In this document: piece after piece, positions 1 through 11,385 of the stretch
How positions within the stretch are numbered: the stretch's first letter is position 1
Layout of the letters: every line of letters begins with the position of its first letter
Source: Cepaea nemoralis
Lineage: Eukaryota; Mollusca; Gastropoda; Stylommatophora; Helicidae
Direction: 5' to 3'
Assembly (NCBI GenBank): GCA_014155875.1
Contig: JACEFZ010018349.1
Span: 62,001 to 126,000 of the forward strand
DNA: 64,000 bases
Notes under the pieces: generated by a model
Databases searched by the model: none
What the model was told of the DNA's origin: nothing
The model's input: only the letters and a program-made list of their open reading frames with translations
Made by a program: the position numbers and the translations under genes

Positions 1-444
1 TGAAGCACTGGTGGAATTCGAACTCAGTGAGAACCTTGATGATTGCAAGGTAGTGAATTTCAAAGTTGATAGAAGTGATCTCTGTTACCAGTCACCATGG
101 CCTGTTTGTTATGCTTCCGGCCCGGCTGGGTCGTCATGGGACACCTTGTATATTATCATGCTTAAGTGGTGTGTACCTACAATGGTTTACCTTAGTGAAG
201 CCGAAACTTGGTCCAGTGACCTAAGACATTGATTTACTTATTGGTGTAAACACCGGAGTGACATGCTTGATAGGGTAGGGATCTACCCCATTCCGAGGTG
301 TTGAACATTGACAGTGTAGGTTAGGATGTGATTGATACCCATCGACCAGGGTAGTTACTTGTGAATTTGTGAAGATCTATTATTCCAAGGGACATGGGAA
401 TAGGTGAAGTGTTGTATTCACCTGTTAGACTTTGCAAGTGACAT
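1..444. other. Sequence left of the 5' LTR
   Basis: No gene, repeat or RNA is recognisable here. The shared LTR sequence begins right after it, near 442-445. It does not resemble the DNA upstream of the 3' LTR (6290-6697). I cannot tell whether it is host DNA or part of another retroelement. A 73-codon open frame (11-232) has no recognisable motif and I do not call it a gene. Confidence 0.4.
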
Positions 445-1158
445 TGTGTTTATGTGGAGCGAACGCTCATGTTATAGGTGACTTATCAGTGTGTATGTCA
501 CTTACGAGACAGAAGAGCAACCAGGCTCTTGAACATTAGGGTACGGTGCTACACGTACTTGTCTGCAGTTGGGAGACAGCTAGTATTCTAGGGTCGGCCC
601 AGACTTCATCCGTAGAGTGTGACGGTGATATAGTACGACATCAAGGGAGGATCCTTGATCACCAGTGCAGTGTCGGTCAGGCAGTGGTACTACGCTTGAT
701 CAGCCCGAGAGTTGGATCACTGAAGGAAGAGGGAACTTTGGAGAGGCATCAGACCTTGGAGTTCCTGTCCACTGGATGTTCCTGGGTGAGTCGTAACCAC
801 GACAGGACGACCGCACGAACTATAGTCACAGTCTCTATGATGAAGAAGAATCATCTGTAGATCTGCTCTTGTACATATTGTCTTATAGTCCGGCTTTCAG
901 CCATCCTTCTCTGTGTTGCAGTTGACGTAGTTATGAATTAAATTTTGTTCTGTTAGCTATGACTTTGTGCAGTGGTATGACTTGTGTTTTGTCCGAGCCC
1001 CCTTGGGGTAGGAAACCCTAGGTAGGGGAGGGGAGGTTCAGCTGTCCCGGCTTGTGTGGGGCCTGGTAGATGTGAAGTGCTAGTGAGGTGGTTGGAGCAA
1101 AGGCTGGGGATATTATCTATAGTAGCAAACCAGTCCAAGCCCCGGCGGTCTTGTTACA
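445..1158 (+). repeat. 5' LTR
   Basis: Direct repeat of 6698-7410, beginning tgtgtttatgtgg and ending cttgttaca. The identity extends three bases further left (cat) at both copies, so the left boundary is uncertain by a few bases. LTRs normally carry the promoter and polyadenylation site. I did not identify a convincing TATA or AATAAA within it. Confidence 0.85.
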
Positions 1159-1165
1159 GATAGAG

Positions 1166-1183
1166 TGGGGGCTCGTCCGGGAT
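1166..1183 (+). promoter_or_regulatory. Primer-binding site for tRNA-Pro
   Basis: The 18 bases tgggggctcgtccgggat lie seven bases after the 5' LTR end. They match the tRNA-Pro-type primer site known from murine-leukaemia-type retroviruses and some Gypsy-like elements. In the element's RNA this is where a host tRNA would anneal to prime minus-strand DNA synthesis. Confidence 0.85.
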
Positions 1184-1400
1184 CTTCTCTTTGTTCTGAC
1201 ATCTCGTAGGAATAGGTTATAGTGTCATCTGTCCTATACCTATTGTCTACTTGACGAGTAGGGCTACTGATACCTTTCTCTTCGACGTGGACAGACATTA
1301 GTTAACTTAGTATAGATTGTTAGTTACATTGTTGGTTATAGTATAGTTAGCATTGTAATTGGGTATTGCATATCTATATTAGGACTAAGTTACACTAAGC

Positions 1401-2504
1401 ATGGCTACTCGTACTTTAGATCTAGCTAAGGTGCGGGCATCTGCAACTGAGATGGGATTGGAAGGTGAGGCATTCAAAGCCTATGTACTGGAAGTAGAGA
1501 GAGACTTCAGAGCAGAAGAGAGGGAGCGAAGAAAGTCAGAAGCTGAGCTTGAAGCTCGAAAGCTAGCTCTTGAAGAGCAAAAGTTGGTGGCAGACCAACA
1601 GTCACAGAAACTTGCAGCTGACCTAGAGTCTAAGAAATTAGACGCTAGGAAACTGGAAATGGAACATGAGTTCCGTATGAAGCAACTTGAGGTAGAGGCT
1701 AAATCTGTTGGTGAAACTGAGGGAGCAGTAGGTGGAGCAGCTTTACCTAGCTCATCAGCAGCCAGCAGACCAGCTTACCATGCTATGAAATGGCCGTTTC
1801 CACCATTTGAACCTGACCAAGAGAAGATAGATCAATTCTTGGAGAAGTTCGAGGCGATGTGTAAAGCTATGGGCTTAGAGCCTGAGCGTTGGAACTTAAA
1901 GCTTTCACAAGGACTCCGTGGCACCGCATACAAAGTGTATGCGCGTCTTCCCCCAGGGATGGAAAATGATTATCCAACCCTGAAATCGGCTCTTTTGAAA
2001 AGATTCGAAATGACAGCCCATGCTTACCGGCGGAGGTTCAGAACCTCCAAAAGAGAACCAGGTGAGATGTTCTCAGCCTATAGTGTGAGGTTGAACTCAT
2101 ATCTTTTGAAATGGATGGCGTTGGCCAGTTTCAAAGAGGATTATGAGAGTTTGAGAGAGTTGATGGTGGTGGATCAGATGAAAATGCAGATGTCCAAGCC
2201 TTTAAGGAATTTCTTAGGGGAAAATGGGGCGGAAAGGCTAGACATAGTAAATACGTTAGCTGAAAGGTATGTGGAAGTCTATGGTGAGACTGGGGATACC
2301 AGTCAGACTGATCCACAGAAAAGGCAGAAGGGGCATGATCAGAAGCCCAAGACCAAAGGTCCCAAGGAATCATCCAATGTAGCAGATCCTGTGGTAAAAG
2401 ACTCTGGTAAGAAACCCGAGAAGCAAAGCCCTCCCGCCTCCCCAAAACGGAAGTGGAGTAAGAGGTGGTGTAAGTACTGTAGGTCACCTTCCCAAATACA
2501 GTAG
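1401..2504 (+). CDS. gag: Gag-like structural protein of the LTR element
   Basis: A 367-codon frame. Residues ~30-105 are a highly charged, Glu/Lys/Arg-rich predicted coiled coil. Residues ~125-290 resemble the Gag/SCAN-like capsid core of Gypsy elements, with hydrophobic and aromatic blocks such as KWPFPPFEP and a YRRRFR...PGEMFSAY stretch. The C-terminus is Lys/Pro-rich and ends in the first half of a zinc knuckle (CKYC). The second half (an H and a C at the expected spacing) lies just downstream in another frame, so a two-base excess near 2490-2500 has truncated the protein. The first ATG follows a leader of ~240 bases after the LTR. Gag normally packages the element RNA; that role is inferred from position and composition. 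Confidence 0.75.
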   Translation: MATRTLDLAKVRASATEMGLEGEAFKAYVLEVERDFRAEERERRKSEAELEARKLALEEQKLVADQQSQKLAADLESKKLDARKLEMEHEFRMKQLEVEAKSVGETEGAVGGAALPSSSAASRPAYHAMKWPFPPFEPDQEKIDQFLEKFEAMCKAMGLEPERWNLKLSQGLRGTAYKVYARLPPGMENDYPTLKSALLKRFEMTAHAYRRRFRTSKREPGEMFSAYSVRLNSYLLKWMALASFKEDYESLRELMVVDQMKMQMSKPLRNFLGENGAERLDIVNTLAERYVEVYGETGDTSQTDPQKRQKGHDQKPKTKGPKESSNVADPVVKDSGKKPEKQSPPASPKRKWSKRWCKYCRSPSQIQ

Positions 2505-2616
2505 ACTGTCAGAGGAAGCTGAAGGACTTGCACTTTGCTTGTCTCGCCGCGACTAGGGATAGACCTAGCGAGACCCCACATGGGGATAGAAGAAACCAGA
2601 GCCGGAGAGATCACCT

Positions 2617-4062
2617 GTGGTCGAGACGATAGAGGTGAATGGGCAGCAGGTGGAATGTCTATACGATACAGGATTGCAGTTTGAGGCTGTAATCTCATCC
2701 CACCTTGTGAGCCCAGGGCAGCTCACCGGCGAGACAAGAGAATTCCAGCCGGCCATGAGAAGCTCCGTAGCTATGAACTTGCCGATTGCTCGGATTGACA
2801 TTCGGTGCAAGTATGTTACGGGTAGCATCAAGGCGGCTGTGCTGCCTGATCCTATTTACCCTTTGATCCTCGGTCATCCACATGTATTCTTGGGGGCTCC
2901 CAGGAAACATTGTCTAGTGAGCGCTAGGCAGGCCAGGGCTAAGGATGGAAAAGGGCAGTGTGGTAAGTTGATTGACCATTCTCTTGCGAGGTTAGTGAGC
3001 AGTGCTCAAAGTAGGGACCCGACCTTGCGTCCTTACTTACTGGAGTTGTCCAAAAGTTCCGACCCGCCAACTCCGGGTCAGTTCTATGTAGAAAACCGGT
3101 TGCTTTATCGCAGAGCCGGGCAAGGGGATAGCCAGTACGGTCAGATGGTAGTCCCTACTGACTACAGATCCCGCTTGATACATAGAGTGCATACCTTATC
3201 CTTAACCGGACATAAGGATGTTGGGACAACAGTCCAGTGTCTTTCCAGCCACTACTACTGGCCTGGAATGACAGGCGACGTGCGGAGATATATCCGGTCG
3301 TGCTCAACGTGTTGTCTGGCAGCACCAAAGCACAGGACCAGAAACGGTTTATCTCTGCAGATCGGAGATAGGGTTCTCGCGCTTCTCCCAATCGAGGGGG
3401 CGGAATTCGAACTCGGATGGCAGGGCCCTTTTCCTGTGGAACGGATAATGTCCCGATCCACGTATGAGGTGAAGGTCCGCGGGGAATTGCGTAAGTTCCA
3501 TTGTACTCTCCTTCAGAATTTGGAGAGGTCCGAGGTAGTTTCTCCACAACGTAGTGCGACTACCATCGCGCTAGATTCGATTCTGGGTCCAGACGAGGGC
3601 GAGGTAGACTCAGTCCTACGCAGTACATCCTGTGGGGAGGGTCTGCGATCTTTTGAGCGTTCACCCGGGGAGAGGGCGAACAGGCTCCGTCGGGAAGAGG
3701 CCCATGGTGTTAAGTACACTGGGAATCGAGGTCGGACAGGCGAAGTCACATCTGGCACGACGGGACCGTCGGGTGACTCGATACACCGACAGGCTCACTG
3801 TCCTTACTCGCGGGAGGGAAGGCAGGAGCAAAGGTACTCCAGACGAACCTGGAGTGGGCGACCATTCATTTCGGTCAACATCCGCGAACAGTCCGCAAGG
3901 GTGATGCCTAGTCGGGATAGGAAAAATCCTATTGTCGGAAGGGACGGACGAACCTTCAGTAAAGTAACCGATGGCCTACACCAGGTGGATGCGGAACAGT
4001 CCAGTTTAGCGGGTAACCCGATCGCCAGGCCGTTACGTTTCGGGCCTAATCGCTGGAGATAA
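2617..4062 (+). CDS. pol: Protease-integrase remnant fused in frame, RT and IN core missing
   Basis: A 481-codon frame. Residues 14-19 hold the aspartic-protease active site (LYDTG) and residues ~80-93 have the second hydrophobic protease block. At about residues 107-118 the text changes directly to pre-integrase sequence. An HHCC zinc-binding domain follows (His ~189/192 and 199, Cys 229 and 232, with a YYWPGM block between). At about residues 243-245 it jumps to the integrase C-terminal domain with its G-W-x-G-P-F motif (residues 267-272). Reverse transcriptase, RNase H and the DDE core are absent, yet both joins keep the frame. The tail from ~310 on is Arg-rich and unrecognised. Gypsy pol is normally well over 1000 residues. 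The frame is open but not a working polymerase. Confidence 0.75.
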   Translation: MVETIEVNGQQVECLYDTGLQFEAVISSHLVSPGQLTGETREFQPAMRSSVAMNLPIARIDIRCKYVTGSIKAAVLPDPIYPLILGHPHVFLGAPRKHCLVSARQARAKDGKGQCGKLIDHSLARLVSSAQSRDPTLRPYLLELSKSSDPPTPGQFYVENRLLYRRAGQGDSQYGQMVVPTDYRSRLIHRVHTLSLTGHKDVGTTVQCLSSHYYWPGMTGDVRRYIRSCSTCCLAAPKHRTRNGLSLQIGDRVLALLPIEGAEFELGWQGPFPVERIMSRSTYEVKVRGELRKFHCTLLQNLERSEVVSPQRSATTIALDSILGPDEGEVDSVLRSTSCGEGLRSFERSPGERANRLRREEAHGVKYTGNRGRTGEVTSGTTGPSGDSIHRQAHCPYSREGRQEQRYSRRTWSGRPFISVNIREQSARVMPSRDRKNPIVGRDGRTFSKVTDGLHQVDAEQSSLAGNPIARPLRFGPNRWR

Positions 4063-6697
4063 CGTACGTCTGAGGTGGTGGTTGGTGAGCCAGCATCCAT
4101 ACCATTATGGTAGATCTCTCCGGGGAAAGTGAACGTTATGGAACGTCCTTTCCTGTAAATCCAGTCTCTATAGAGTAGAGGGCAGAGTTCAGACAGATCT
4201 TGGTCTAGTGAGTTCGACCGGGTCGACCATCTTAAGTGGGGGCCTCTGTGACGAAACGACTGCAGATAGTCTGGTCTCTGAGTTATATCCCTTTGATGGG
4301 ATGGCGAAGGGTTAGTCTCCCTGGAATTAGTAACAGTAAATAGGGGGTTTCCCCTCGAAAGTAGTGCGTGACGTCACGATTCTGGTTATTTCTAGAGAAA
4401 TCTAGAATGTCCCCCAGTAAGTGCGTACGTGGTCAAGATCAAGCTAGACTCACAATTGCCTCATGGAACACGGGATTGTGGAAGTATCCGTGACGCAGGA
4501 CTTCTCCGTGGCTCATGGAATTCACTCGGCCCGTGAAGGCATTGTGACGACGCACTTAGCTGGTCGTGATCAGTCGCCAGTCGGACCTCAGCGTAGACAG
4601 ATCGCAGAAATGTGCTGCTGAAATTTGATGTCAGTGTTCGCAGCCAGAGCGGGACATCAGCAGACAAGATTGTGATTTCGGAATCACAGGTCAGTTGAAT
4701 ACTTTGTCTATTGTTTAACTGTTGTCCTTATACCGCGCCTACCTTCCCGAGAGAATTATTCGCCGCCCGAATCGTCTTCGCGAAGCGCATAAATTGTACC
4801 GCCCGCCGTCTGCATTTTTAATTAGCGATTATCGATCGGCTAGGTAATGTGTTGACAGACGGGGCCAGCCATGCAAACAGCTGGGAGTGTGTATACACAA
4901 TAGGCCGGAACGTGTGTTCTTTCTAGTACTGGTGTAAAACCTTTGTTTGTAGATTGATAGAATTCTAAACTGTTAGTTTACAAATGATTTGCATGGTTAG
5001 TGATATGTATGATATTATCACTGCTTTGTGCAAGGAAGATTCCGGTACTTTACCAAGTGTGTAGCAGTGACTTGTTTGGTTTAGTAATTACACACGCAAT
5101 GCAGGTTGTTTGTCATTCATTACATAGAAATGCTAGATGCTGTTAATAATGATAAGTTAGGGCTTGTTATTATTATAGATGTATAATTTGCTTCGTTAGA
5201 TTAGGATTGTAACTTAGATGTTAGATCAGTGGTGGTGATTATTCTTGGAATCAAGGTGTGATTCATGGGAAAGATCGGCAGGTAAGTATTTGCGGTGTAA
5301 TGGTACCAGTGTTATTCCACGTAGGAAGAATGGTGTTACATTTATTGGATAACAGTTGATAGGAAGTATTTATGAGACCTATTGTCACTGCTTGTTTACA
5401 TGTCCGTCCGCTAGAGTGACCGTGCGTGTTCAATCTTGCGTATGTCTAGTCAACCGACTGGGAAGTAGGCCGGTCCGCCCGACCCGTTAGGTTGCAGGTC
5501 CGACCCAAAGCGATCGTGCTTATCCGATGGTTGAACATACCCGACCGAGAGCGATGCGGCGCTCTGTAATTCGAGGCCGTTGCGTCTAGGTAGATCCAAG
5601 ATAGGAACCGAACCGGGTCTGTCTCTATTATTCTACTCTTCCAGAAACCTGACTCTGTTCATGGAGTACTTGAGGTACTGCCGTGAAGTAGGAGTAGTAT
5701 GTTAGGGGAATGAATCCCCCAAAAATGAGGAGCTGAGAGTTGGTAGAGGAGAGGCTGGAGGCCTTGCTACATTGGATGACGTGGCCTAAGTCGTCACGGG
5801 ACAAGATGCACGGGACCCACAGTAGCTGTGGGAAAGTGTATTGGTGGATGGCCACCAAAGCTGTGCTCGACCGGCACAGAGATGACCGACCAGAATGGAA
5901 GGTCAGTTAATAAAAGGCAACTCAGGTTCTGGGACAGGGATCCCAGGACGGAGCGATGGCTGTGATATGAGTTTGTTATTTAAGTTTAACAATTCATGAG
6001 TTATCCTTAGTTAATACTATAGTAATGAATTATAAGGAGTATAATTTATTATGGTACATATAGTTATTAATGTGTGTAGTTGATCAATCCATGGGTGAAG
6101 GGATTGGTTAATTGGTGAGTATGTGTGGAAGGAGGATTGTCCGGCTGGGCACCTCCTAGATAAAGTAATCACTACACTGAAAGGGAAGTAGGTGTATTTG
6201 TTGATTGATGATGGAAGATGAAACAGGAGTGGACTAGCACCAGGCGAGGATGCTTTGACAGAGTCATACAGTCGACTCTGGTGCTAGGGGGCTATCGGTA
6301 GCCCAGACGAGTTACTTGACTATGCACAGGTGTACTATTGCTTTCTCTTACATCATCATGCCTATACATTATAGTTAAGAGTGGATCTATGATGTGATGA
6401 TCTCATACATATATCTTTATTGTATTATGTATAACTGAGAGGCAGGTGTAATGGTGGAGATGCAGTTAGTTCTTGTTGTAGTTGAGTACTCACACCACCC
6501 CCTCCGTGTTTCAGGATTTGTTATTACTATACCTAAGGAGATTCCAGAGTTTAACCATGAATTCTAAGGGACCGGCTCATTCCAGTGCCGATCAAGATGA
6601 TGGTTAAGGCATTACTGGGAGCGGTCATCGGAATCTGCCGAGATCAAAGATTGAAAAGTCTGAGTACCGAATAAGTCGGTAGGTCTATGCTATGCAT
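4063..6697. other. LTR-element interior with no recognised gene
   Basis: About 2.6 kb between the pol remnant and the 3' LTR. No open frame longer than ~80 codons stands out and no envelope-like signal peptide plus membrane segment is evident. A short dyad (ttctagagaaatctagaa, near 4390) and a purine run (ctagggggct, near 6282) are the only local features noted. It may be decayed pol/env sequence or non-coding packaging DNA. Confidence 0.5.
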
Positions 6698-7410
6698 TGT
6701 GTTTATGTGGAGCGAACGCTCATGTTATAGGTGACTTATCAGTGTGTCAGTCACTTATGAGACAGAAGAGCATCCAGGCTCTTGAACATTAGGGTACGGT
6801 GCTACACGTACTTGTCTGCAGTTGGGAGACAGCTAGTAGTCTAATGTCTGCCCAGACTTCATCCGTAGAGTGTGACGGTGATATAGTACGACATCAAGGG
6901 AGGATCCTTGATCACCTGTGCAGTGTCGGTCAGGCAGTGGTACTACGCTTGACCAGCCCGAGATTTGGATCACTGTAAGAAGAGGGAACTTTGGAGAGGC
7001 ATCAGACCTTGGAGTTCCTGTCCACTGGAGGTTCCTGGGTGAGTCGTAACCACGACAGGACGACCGCACGAACTATAGTCACATTCTCTATGATGAAGAA
7101 GAATCATGTGTAGATCTGCTCTTGTACATATTGTCTTATAGACCGGCTTTCAGCCATCCTTCTCTGTGTTGCAGTTGACGTAGTTAGGAATTAAATTTTG
7201 TTCTGTTAGCTATGACTTTGTGCTGTGGTATGACTTGTGTTTTGTCCGAGCCCCTTGGGGTAGGAAACCCTAGGTAGGGGAGGGGAGGTTCAGCTGTCCC
7301 GACTTGTGTGGGGCCTAGTAGATGTGAAGTGCTAGTGAGGTGGTTGGAGCAAAGGCTGTGGATATTATCTATAGTAGCAAACCAGTCCAAGCCCCGGCGG
7401 TCTTGTTACA
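6698..7410 (+). repeat. 3' LTR
   Basis: Second copy of the ~714 bp LTR, same orientation, ending gtcttgttaca. Single-base differences from the 5' copy are scattered along its length, with one C-run length difference. This is the pattern of two initially identical LTRs that have drifted. Confidence 0.85.
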
Positions 7411-7558
7411 AGTACAGGCATGCAGTCTTTTGTGTATGATCTACAGTGAGTACACAAAGAAACGCGGAAAGCGGAGCTGGTAAACTTTACAAAAACAACA
7501 TAAGTGGTAAAATGGACGTTGCGTCTATGAAGACTTCTTCAGCACATACAAAAAGACA

Positions 7559-7808
7559 GGGAGTCTCCGTGGCGAAGTGGTCAAGCCGTCTGACTCAGGC
7601 TATGGAGGTTGTGGGTTCGATTCCGGGCCGCGTCCTTTGGTTCACGAGTGCATTTTATCGGAGACCTCTGAGGGTCGTGGCTGGAGCTACGGAGTTCGTG
7701 CTTTGTGCGACGCTTTCCGCGCTGCGGAAAGAGACTGAGCCATATAAGATAAACCCCGGTGCAATGAAGTCGACCCTGTCGACTTTTAAGCGACTTTTTT
7801 TTTAAACT
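7559..7808 (+). mobile_element. tRNA-derived SINE with 13-bp TSD
   Basis: The 250-bp unit starts with a tRNA-like head: A-box-like tggcgaagtgg and a B box ggttcgattcc at ~7615. A core with ggagttcgtgctttg follows, and it ends in a T-rich tail. It is flanked by exact copies of atacaaaaagaca (7546-7558 and 7809-7821), a target-site duplication. The block around ggagttcgtgc recurs in the SINE at 12021-12448, so the two share a central domain. RNA polymerase III transcription from the A/B boxes is the expected mode. Confidence 0.85.
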
Positions 7809-7821
7809 ATACAAAAAGACA

Positions 7822-8009
7822 CCGATACAAACTATATTGTAATACATGCAAACAAAGTCCCTGGCTGAGGTGCTGGGATGTGTGGTTTATAAGACACACA
7901 AATAAAACTGTCTGCCACGAGTTCCGTGGGTAAGCTAATTGGAAGTGATGAAGTGGCTAAAGTGTAAACTAACATGAAATGTGTGTGTGTGTGTGAGTGT
8001 GTGTGTACG

Positions 8010-8061
<52 letters not shown>

Positions 8062-9134
8062 TGTGTTAGAGAGAGAGAGAGTTTGGTGCGGAGATGGTGA
8101 ATCTCTATAGAAGAGAAGCGAATGGGATTGACACAGATAAAGAAAAGGGAGAGTGCACAAATAGAGAATTAGGAATGACAGACATCTGAGACCGGGAGGA
8201 TTAGATGTGCTAAACATTGTAGACTTGCGGCGAAAGAGACCCCAAATGACAAACTAGGCGGTTTTCTAAAATCTTGCCATCTCTTTCAAGAGATAAGCAA
8301 GATGCAATAGCCATAATCTAGAAGATCTTAAGCCGGTAGTTTAGGATGCCAGATGAACCATAAAGAAAATGCACGTCTCCACTGTCCGCCATCTCACAAC
8401 AAAACACCATGCCGCACAATTTGAGACTCGCTGGAATACGCACTTCTCGTGATAACATATGTAATTCACTAAATTATTCACAGGCGCTGAAAGAAAGTAG
8501 CTGCACTCTTTGTTGGCATCCCCCCCTCCCCGTCCCCTCTCTTGGGACATAACTCACGCGCGATCCTATTGTTTCTTGAACCACACTCACTGTGCAAGTT
8601 GCCCTCAGCGAGATGAGGAACCGTCGGTCTTCCACATGGTCTAATTTTAAAAGAGCACAAATATCCAGATTGAAGGAGGTCAAATCATGAATTACTGCTT
8701 CGGTTTTTGCACTCGACTTCACAAATCCTAGGAAGAAATAGCTATCGACAAGGGTCGGTGACCTATGTTGGAGTCCAAAGAAAATAAACAGTTCTCCCTG
8801 GAGGTTCGGCAAATCGTGTCTACCCTTCTTTGTCATGGTACCGTTTCCCAAAGCCAAATATTTCTTTATAATATGTGACTATTGGTGGTTTGACTGAATT
8901 TTAAGCAAGCGCAATATTAGTTTCATGTTTGGTTGTGCACCCTTTTAATATTTACTTTTAGAACAATCATTACATTTTCTGAGTACTTTTTATACAGTCG
9001 ATTTATGAAAAGTTTCTATTTTCGATTAATTGTTATATTTTCTAGGTATCTTATTCACAGTCTATTAGTGGAATAGTCATATTTTCTGGGTATTCTTTAT
9101 ACCTATTCTTTATATCATTCTTTATACCTTTACA
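7822..9134. other. Intergenic DNA with GT/GTGC microsatellite
   Basis: Contains a (GT)n-(GTGC)n-(GA)n simple repeat at 7980-8081. A 127-codon minus-strand open frame (8474-8857) has no motif I know. It could be a chance frame or a lost exon. Otherwise nothing recognised. Confidence 0.45.
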
Positions 9135-9262
9135 CCGACGCTTGGCCACGTGGCGTGGTCGAGACAGGAACACGGAGCTGATCCACGACTCTGGTGATCT
9201 AGAGAGATGGCAAAACATGACCGTCCACGCTTATCGGCATGACACTTGATGGATGGATGGAT
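9135..9262 (+). mobile_element. RTE 3'-end fragment
   Basis: Matches the last ~120 bases of the RTE element at 42811-42935 (cttggccac ... gagacaggaacacgg ... cacgcttatcggcatg) and ends in the same (ggat)n short-repeat tail. It is a heavily 5'-truncated insertion, which is usual for RTE retroelements. Confidence 0.75.
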
Positions 9263-9497
9263 TCTTTCTACAATATATTGGCGGACGACAAGGATACAGA
9301 TAATTAACTTTTAAATTGATATTTTCATATAGTGTTTTTAGTGTAGTTGTGTTTGTTTGTGTTTGTTTGTTCTGTGCTGACAAACGCTTTAGCCGCAACA
9401 TCAATTTTGTTACTTCTAATCGTGTTCTAGCAAAGCTCACTATCTACTTCTCGTGTTTTAGTCATTCATTTATTATATTTTCTGGGCACATTTGTCC

Positions 9498-9680
9498 AAC
9501 TTTCGCTATTGATCAAAGAAAAAAGAAAATCCCACATTTTGCTACTGATCAACCCAAACAAGCTTTCCACATTTCGCTAATAATCAAATTAATCTTTCCA
9601 CATTTTGCTAACACTCAAATCAATCTTTCTACATATCGCTACTGATCACACCAATAAGGTGTTTCGCATTTCGCTATTGT
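9498..9680 (+). repeat. Diverged 31-36 bp tandem repeat
   Basis: Five to six imperfect units, each built on tttcgcta-N-ctgatcaa followed by a pyrimidine-rich ccacat block. Units vary from ~31 to ~36 bp and are diverged, so the array is old. Confidence 0.6.
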
Positions 9681-10117
9681 TGTAACCAAAGAAGAGTGTA
9701 TATGTATTATTCATTCCGTAGCTAGAGCATTGGTTTTATGTTCTGTATAGGAAATGCGAAGACGTCTGTTGTAACATTTGCACTGAATAGTCCGGATTCT
9801 TTGCTCTGAGTCTATCATTTACTATCAACACGTATCCAGTATTCAGACCCATACATGCCACCGGGGATTTGTTGACTTTAAATGTTCGTATATATTATGC
9901 TTAATTGTTAATTTGTGCACACTAAAACTCTGCTTACTGGTCACAACTTCACCGCGGATCAAGCACGACAGGACGTTTTTGATCATCAGATGTGGTCCCG
10001 TTCGCCGAATGTGTCAGTTCTTTGCCCTTTCAGGGGGCAGGCTCACACGGGTTATGCTCCCGGGCATTTTATACGTGTACATCAGTTGTGCATAATATTA
10101 TACGTCAGTTTGAAAAT

Positions 10118-10345
10118 ATACGGGAGTCGCGATAGCTTAGTAGCCGTAATGGCTAGACGTGTCGCCATGTTGGTCATGGGTTCGAATCCGCATCAAGATG
10201 GATATTTTTTTTAAACATTGGCGTGACCTCCCAGGTCGACCCAGCCTTATAAATGTTATCAGAAAATGTTTTGGGAAGTAACGGCTGCGCATGATTCTAA
10301 CAACATCACGCACCTGTCATAAAATATGGATCTAGCACTACATGT
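10118..10345 (+). mobile_element. tRNA-derived SINE (fragment)
   Basis: The head at 10125-10195 carries an A-box-like tagcttagtagc and a perfect B box gggttcgaatcc, then a T run. Downstream is cctcccaggtcgacccagcctta, a non-tRNA body. I see no target duplication and the 3' end is unclear. Confidence 0.55.
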
Positions 10346-11385
10346 CCATTGCCGTGGAGAAGGGTTCTTTACTGTTTTATGACTTAGAAAATGTACGCCA
10401 TTGTAGATATCCGAGGTAAATTACATTTGAAAGTCTCTCGAGGGGGGAAAGGGGGGGGGGGAGAGATTACAGTATTCAGGGAATTCTCACACACGCCCTG
10501 TCCTCATTTTCAAAGAGTCCCATTACTAATGGTAACAGTTGCAGTCAGATTATGTCTGTCTGGCCTTTCCCTGAAGTACTCTTTGTCAGCTCCTTTTAAT
10601 CACTTCCTGTCGCACCATTCTCTTCAGGCAATGATGCTTCAGGGCCATGACTACATCTGCATTATCGTGCACCAATACCCCACCGAGAGGTGCAGACCCA
10701 GCCAATCTGTCCATCTGCTCTTTTCCCAACACACCAGTATGTCCTGTGGAAAAGATCCTTAGGATGCCCTTTATCTTTTAGCTTTTAATTGAAGCATCCA
10801 CTCTGCACGAAGCTTGTCTGTTTACACCCTTCTCAGCATTCTCTGTGAGTCCGTTACACTAACTACATGTGTGTGCTGTTTGTCGCCCTGGCAGAGGAAC
10901 ACCTTAGTGACTGCCTCCAACTGTATGTGAATAAACATGTCAACTGTTCGTCACTATCAGATCTTCCAGACCTAGAAACAATCATTACTGAAGTGGGTAA
11001 TATGTCCTAGATATGGAACAACAAAGCATCGGTGTTAATGCATTGTAGTGCGACTTAAAGCTCTGAAACTTGACAAATCTTATACAGGCATAACAACATT
11101 TATCAGCCACATATGTGTGAGAATAGTTCGATTTTTGAGATAAAATTATCATTCAGTTCGTCGACGAACAACTATCGTGCAGCATCTTGCAAACGACTAC
11201 AAAAATAGTTTTCGAGTTCCAACCATAGGTAATAAAAGTGAAGTAATCTATGATCTAGCACAGATTTACAGTTGCCGTGAACACGAAAGGGTAGGATAAC
11301 AGTGTCTATACATACAACAGAAACACATAAACACCTTAAACGATTAGAGACATCGGACGTTGACAGTCAAGATTTTTTTTAACAC
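10346..11385. other. Intergenic DNA, nothing recognised
   Basis: No gene or repeat family identified. There is a G-run at 10447-10461. A 123-codon plus-strand frame (10391-10762) lacks any motif and crosses that simple run, so I do not call it. Confidence 0.4.

Larger units (their letters stand above)
445..7410 (+). mobile_element. Gypsy-like LTR retrotransposon, internally deleted
   Basis: Two direct repeats of about 714 bp (445-1158 and 6698-7410) bound a 5.5 kb interior. The order inside is primer-binding site, gag, aspartic protease, integrase zinc domain, integrase C-terminus, then about 2.6 kb without an evident gene. The repeats start TG and end CA. By eye they differ at roughly 25 positions, about 3-4%, so the insertion is not very recent. 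The polymerase gene lacks reverse transcriptase, RNase H and the integrase catalytic core, so this copy cannot move without help. I found no exact target-site duplication: the flanks are gacat on the left and agtac on the right. No clear polypurine tract lies against the 3' LTR, so one end may be rearranged. Confidence 0.85.

Noticed and set aside
4063..6697. Envelope gene in the LTR element
   Set aside because: No frame of adequate length with a signal peptide or membrane segment could be found.
8474..8857. 127-codon minus-strand frame as a gene
   Set aside because: No motif, splice signal or second copy supports it. Kept only as a note.
10125..10195. Functional tRNA gene
   Set aside because: A/B boxes are present but the cloverleaf arms do not pair well and a SINE body follows.
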